Shown one piece after another: positions 60,625 through 64,000 of a DNA stretch of 64,000 nucleotides. The position numbers and the translations under genes are program-made. Source of the DNA: Pseudomonadales bacterium (GTDB lineage: Bacteria; Pseudomonadota; Gammaproteobacteria; Pseudomonadales; Pseudohongiellaceae); assembly GCA_024234395.1 (NCBI GenBank), contig JACKOH010000002.1:1674001-1738000 (forward strand), given 5' to 3'. The notes under the pieces are model-generated. The model did no database searches. It worked only from the letters and a program-made list of their open reading frames with translations, and was not told the DNA's origin. The stretch's first letter is position 1. Each line of letters begins with the position of its first letter.

Positions 60625-62004
60625 TCAAAGTGATTCAATGAAGTGAACCAGTTTCTCTCTTTCCTGTGTTGTCATGGCTTTCACGCGTGCTCGGGCAGGT
60701 TCCGCTTCGCCGCCATGCCACATGATTGCTTCCATTACCCCGCGGGCTCGACCATCATGCAGGAGTGTATTGTGTTCGTTGACAGTCGGCACCAGGCCCA
60801 GCCCCCACAAAGGTGGCGTGCGCCATTCACTGCCGCTGGCGAGAAAGTCGGGGCGCCCGTCCGCAAGGCCTTCTCCCATGTCATGCAGGAGCAGGTCGGT
60901 GTAAGGGGAAAAAGCCCTGTTGCTCAGAACCGGCAAGGCAGCTGCGCCAGTCTGCAATTCGGGGATATGGCAATGCTGACAACCGGCTTGCATGAACAGT
61001 TCCCGTCCCTGTTGTATATCAACATCGCCTGTATCACTTGCACCTGGTGCCGGTACGGCCAGCGCCGCCTGATAAAAAACGACATCACGTAATTGTTCCT
61101 CGGTGACATCCGTCTCCCCGCTGCTTTTTTGGATGCAGTCCAGTTGTACTTCCGGGCAGTTTTCATCGGGATACAGCGTTGATGTCAATCCCATATCCCC
61201 CAGGAAAGCGCCTGCTGTCTGCTGCGCCAGGGTCGGCATGTTGGCTTTCCAGCCAAAACGACCGATGGATTCGGTACCGGTTTGTGCATTCCATACCCTG
61301 TTGACCCGGCCGCTGATGCCATCCGGGCGGGGCTCTTGTGCCAGGGCTTCCAGGAATGCATCTGGCACGGCATCAAGCAGGCCCATGCCCACCAGGGATG
61401 GAGCCACACGAGGTGAAAGCAGCAGGTCTTGTTCCGGTTCACCGAAGGCCAGGTCGCCCAGGATAAGGTCTGGGCGGCGCAGCGTGATGCTTTCTCCATC
61501 GGCGAAGGTTTCCGTATGCTCGATCCAGGTCACCCTTGCCCTGCCTTCGGCCGGCACACCCAGGATGGCGTTGTCCTGTAATTGATCGCCATATACCGGG
61601 TGAGGTATGGGTGTCCCGTTCGGTTCAGCCCCTGGCAGGCTCAGGCGTACCAGCATGCCGCGCATGCGTTCGCTGTCGGTGTCGGGTGGCGCGCCACGCC
61701 CGTTGCGGGTATGGCAGGCGGAGCAGGCGCTCTGGTTGAAGGTGGGTCCCAGCCCATCGATGTCGGTATCCAGCGAGGGAGAGGCAACCCAAAGCTGATC
61801 GAACAGCGCGCGCCCCCTGGTGAAACGTGCCTGTTGTTCTTCATTCAGTTGCGACAAGGGATTTTGCAGGGCACGCGGGGTGCTGTTAAGTATCTGGAAA
61901 TCTGCGTGACTCACCGTGGCCTGGCCAATACCGGCCGTGGGCAGGACAAGCGATAACAATCCAATGGGCAGGATGTGCCGACGTAAGAACACGGTGGGGA
62001 GCAC
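60625..62004 (-). CDS. Di-haem thiol-oxidoreductase-like cytochrome (DUF1111)
   Basis: 459 residues from a GTG start overlapping the TAG of the binding-protein gene by one base. A signal peptide ends near AGIGQA. Two haem-binding motifs are seen: CSACH at residues 94-98 and CQHCH near 341-345. The segments ATGTFNQSACSACH-like GLGPTFN and GRFGWKANMPTLAQQTAGAFLGDMGLTS are typical of the DUF1111 group related to di-haem peroxidase MauG/CcpA. Periplasmic redox role; in uptake operons it may oxidise or reduce the metal. Confidence 0.88.
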   Translation of the reverse strand: MLPTVFLRRHILPIGLLSLVLPTAGIGQATVSHADFQILNSTPRALQNPLSQLNEEQQARFTRGRALFDQLWVASPSLDTDIDGLGPTFNQSACSACHTRNGRGAPPDTDSERMRGMLVRLSLPGAEPNGTPIPHPVYGDQLQDNAILGVPAEGRARVTWIEHTETFADGESITLRRPDLILGDLAFGEPEQDLLLSPRVAPSLVGMGLLDAVPDAFLEALAQEPRPDGISGRVNRVWNAQTGTESIGRFGWKANMPTLAQQTAGAFLGDMGLTSTLYPDENCPEVQLDCIQKSSGETDVTEEQLRDVVFYQAALAVPAPGASDTGDVDIQQGRELFMQAGCQHCHIPELQTGAAALPVLSNRAFSPYTDLLLHDMGEGLADGRPDFLASGSEWRTPPLWGLGLVPTVNEHNTLLHDGRARGVMEAIMWHGGEAEPARARVKAMTTQEREKLVHFIESL

Positions 62005-63269
62005 TAAGGGGTCGAGGCTAGTATAGCGATCACTTCCTGCTCCCGACTTTGCAGTGTTAGTGCCCAGTCATCCACGGGCAAGTCTGTTGCCTGGAGGTCT
62101 CCGCTTGCCAGACGTTCAAGCAATTGCATGGCAGTGGCGGTATCCAGGGCGGGGGCGAGCAATCTTTGCCTTGCCTGTGCCAGCTTGGTTTGTCGGGCAG
62201 TGCCGAGATCGGGTTGGACAAGCGCATCATCAATTTCGTCCAGCAGGGCACTGAGTCGTTCATGCCGGTCACTGACCTGGAGATCGAACAGTGCGCTGAT
62301 CAGGCTCTGCCAGGCGCCCGCCTGCCGGAAATCGAAGGACGGGACTTTTACTTCACTGGCAAAGGGGTTGAAGTCAGCTGTCTCAGGGTAGGTGCCCGGC
62401 CGGACCGGTAGGCGGGCTACATCGCGATGCAGCAACAGGGTTTGTCCTGCATCGGACAAGATGAAATCCAGAAAGACTTGCGCAGCGTCCGGATGCGGTG
62501 CGTCATCCAGCAGTGCCACGTAGGCGGGTGACAGCAGAGTGGTATTGGCATAACGAAAATCCACGTCTAGCCCGTTCATGCGGGCGGACTTGGGGAAGAA
62601 GTCGATACTCAGCGCCAGCCCCAGATTGCCGGCCGCCAATTCGTCGATGAAGGCGCCGCCACCGCCGCCCATGAGACTGTTGTTGGCGGCGATATCCCCG
62701 ATCAGGCCCCAGCCTTGTTCCCAGCCCAGGCCGCGCAGAATACTGGCGTAGATCATCGGGGAAAACCCCTGTCGCGAGGGTATCGGCAGTTGCACGGCCC
62801 CACTGTACCGGGGGTCACGCAGATCCTGCCAGTCCTGAGGCACCGACAGTTCATGTACGTCGAGCCAGGCGGGACTGAAGGCGAAGCCGAAGCCGGCAAC
62901 TTCAAACGCGGCGAAGCGGTGAGCCGGGTCGTCGATTTCCAGTTCGTCGATATTGCCGGGTAGTCCCGCGAAGGGAAGGGGCAGCTCGGCAAAATAACCG
63001 GCATCGGCCAGTGTCACGAAAGTATCAAGCGAGGGCGCCCAGTACACATCCACGCCCGGGTTGCCCGACTGCAGCAACTGCCTGGCATCATCCGAGCGAC
63101 GCCATTCCAGCACCATGTCGATGCCGGGATGGGCCGTCTCGAAAGCCGTCTCGTAGCGGGCGATGAGTTCCTGTGGATAGCTCGACATCACCACCACGCG
63201 GCTTCCGTCCTGGGCGAAGGCAGGAAGGCCGGATAAAACCAGGGTAAGCAACAATAACCGTTTCAGCAT
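62004..63269 (-). CDS. Periplasmic binding protein, iron(III)-transporter-like
   Basis: 421 residues; ATG at 63269 with a GGAG site 7 bases upstream. A signal peptide (MLKRLLLLTLVLSGLPAFAQ) precedes a class II periplasmic-binding fold (VVVMSSYPQELIARYETAFETAHPGIDM, GGGGGAFIDELAAGNLGLAL, DAPHPDAAQVFLDFILSDAG), close to FbpA-type proteins. Downstream of a TonB receptor and upstream of a di-haem enzyme, iron(III) or another metal is the likely ligand. No ABC permease gene is in view. A C-terminal helical extension (~80 residues) is additional to most FbpA proteins. Confidence 0.82.
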   Translation of the reverse strand: MLKRLLLLTLVLSGLPAFAQDGSRVVVMSSYPQELIARYETAFETAHPGIDMVLEWRRSDDARQLLQSGNPGVDVYWAPSLDTFVTLADAGYFAELPLPFAGLPGNIDELEIDDPAHRFAAFEVAGFGFAFSPAWLDVHELSVPQDWQDLRDPRYSGAVQLPIPSRQGFSPMIYASILRGLGWEQGWGLIGDIAANNSLMGGGGGAFIDELAAGNLGLALSIDFFPKSARMNGLDVDFRYANTTLLSPAYVALLDDAPHPDAAQVFLDFILSDAGQTLLLHRDVARLPVRPGTYPETADFNPFASEVKVPSFDFRQAGAWQSLISALFDLQVSDRHERLSALLDEIDDALVQPDLGTARQTKLAQARQRLLAPALDTATAMQLLERLASGDLQATDLPVDDWALTLQSREQEVIAILASTP

Positions 63270-63307
63270 TGGCTAGCTCCATTACATTACGACTGTTATC
63301 AGGCCCT

Positions 63308-64000
63308 TCAAAAGTCCAGGTTGGCGTTAAGGAACCACGTGCGCCCGGCTTCCGGAAAGCCTTCCTCGAAGGCATATAGCTCGTCGCCGAGGTTGCGCCC
63401 CCCGGCTTCCAGTTGCACTTGGTCGGTAAAATGCCAGATGGCTTTGAAATCCGTGGTAGTGAAGGATCCGGTTTGCCGTGAACCGTTGGTGGCGCTGAAG
63501 CGTTTGGATTCGTGCTGGGCACTGAGCACCAGGTCAAGCTGTGGTATGGGGGAGTACTGCATGTAAGCGAACAGCTTGTTCTGCGGTGTATCCAGTGGCA
63601 ATACCTGGGGGCTGCTCACATTGTCGCGGTCAAGATACGTGTAGTTGCCATGTACCTCGATATTGGCACCCAGCGCGGCGGTCAGGGCCAGTTCCACGCC
63701 GCTGTTTTCCTGCCGGCCGATGTTCTGCAACTGTGAGCACGGCGCGGAAGTGCACAGTGTCGGCGCGACGGTGATACTTTCGATGGTATCGTCGATACGG
63801 CTGCGGAACAGCGCTGCGCTCACATGTATTTGCCTGCCTTGCGCCAGCACCAGGTTGCCGTTGATCCCCACTTCCAGGTTCACGGCATACTCGGGATCAA
63901 GGCCGGGGTTGGGGATGGCGGTACCCAGCCGGTAGGAATAGCGGTCCTTCATGGTGGGAAAGCGGGTGCGCCTCGAAATGGAAGCGTGCGTACTCCAGTT
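63308..64000 (-). CDS. TonB-dependent receptor, C-terminal part (partial)
   Basis: The frame continues past the window edge on the minus strand; 230 residues are visible. SRRTRFPTMKDRYSYRLG, then NLEVGINGNL, RSRIDDTIES and NSGVELALTAALG segments in order, ending with FLNANLDF, are the last strands of a TonB barrel of the BtuB type. It is upstream of the binding protein gene by 38 bases, so uptake of the same ligand is likely. N-terminal half not in the window. Confidence 0.88.
   Translation of the reverse strand, partial: NWSTHASISRRTRFPTMKDRYSYRLGTAIPNPGLDPEYAVNLEVGINGNLVLAQGRQIHVSAALFRSRIDDTIESITVAPTLCTSAPCSQLQNIGRQENSGVELALTAALGANIEVHGNYTYLDRDNVSSPQVLPLDTPQNKLFAYMQYSPIPQLDLVLSAQHESKRFSATNGSRQTGSFTTTDFKAIWHFTDQVQLEAGGRNLGDELYAFEEGFPEAGRTWFLNANLDF

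Overview
The window looks like a piece of a gammaproteobacterial chromosome. The evidence is a DnaT-like plus lambda-P-like replication gene pair, a zwf-pgl-edd-eda Entner-Doudoroff operon, TonB-dependent receptors, an ApbE/DUF3570/DUF4266 cluster, and GGGGTCAGAGTAAAA-type palindromic repeats of the REP kind. Many secreted hydrolases suggest an aquatic or marine heterotroph. I cannot name the genus. No rRNA, tRNA or CRISPR array was recognised.

Layout. 1-4 kb: a P-loop glycerate-kinase-like protein (partial), a DUF3833 lipoprotein, and the replication pair followed by a small membrane protein. 4-13 kb: central carbon metabolism, with NAD malic enzyme, a DapA-like protein and the zwf-pgl-edd-eda operon. 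13-40 kb: ordinary but hydrolase-rich chromosome, with an SDR, a cupin, an ABC ATPase with an ABC permease/M1 peptidase fusion, a retropepsin-like protease, a Gly-rich TonB receptor, a tricorn-type protease, a GNAT, a VIT1/CCC1-type transporter, a D-aminoacylase-like amidohydrolase, a secreted zinc protease, two tandem NHL beta-propellers, a DUF1499 protein and a YebC/YeeN protein. Two families of inverted palindromic repeats are scattered through the gaps between 14 and 40 kb.

40.4-46 kb: a five-gene operon on the minus strand. It encodes a YcnI-like protein and a small secreted protein, both predicted to mature with an N-terminal His, then a DUF4266 lipoprotein ending in GGGGCGCY, a DUF3570/outer-membrane transporter-like fusion, and ApbE. 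It looks like a copper- or redox-linked envelope module. A perfect 15-base palindrome sits next to a plausible promoter upstream of it.

46.2-60.3 kb: an accessory island. It holds a decayed AAA+ ATPase, two inverted IS91-family copies (one a 3' fragment, one with an internal deletion that removes the catalytic region), a tyrosine integrase cut at its 5' end by the IS91 end, a three-gene operon of a nitrilase-like enzyme, an SMC/Rad50-like ATPase with a zinc hook, and an Mrr-nuclease/STAND NTPase, then an intact IS630 and an AbiE-type toxin-antitoxin pair. The three-gene operon is the best candidate for an undescribed anti-phage system: it recalls Lamassu and Avs systems in its parts but matches none that I can name.

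60.6-64 kb: a metal-uptake-like operon with a TonB receptor (partial at the window edge), a periplasmic binding protein and a di-haem DUF1111 oxidoreductase.
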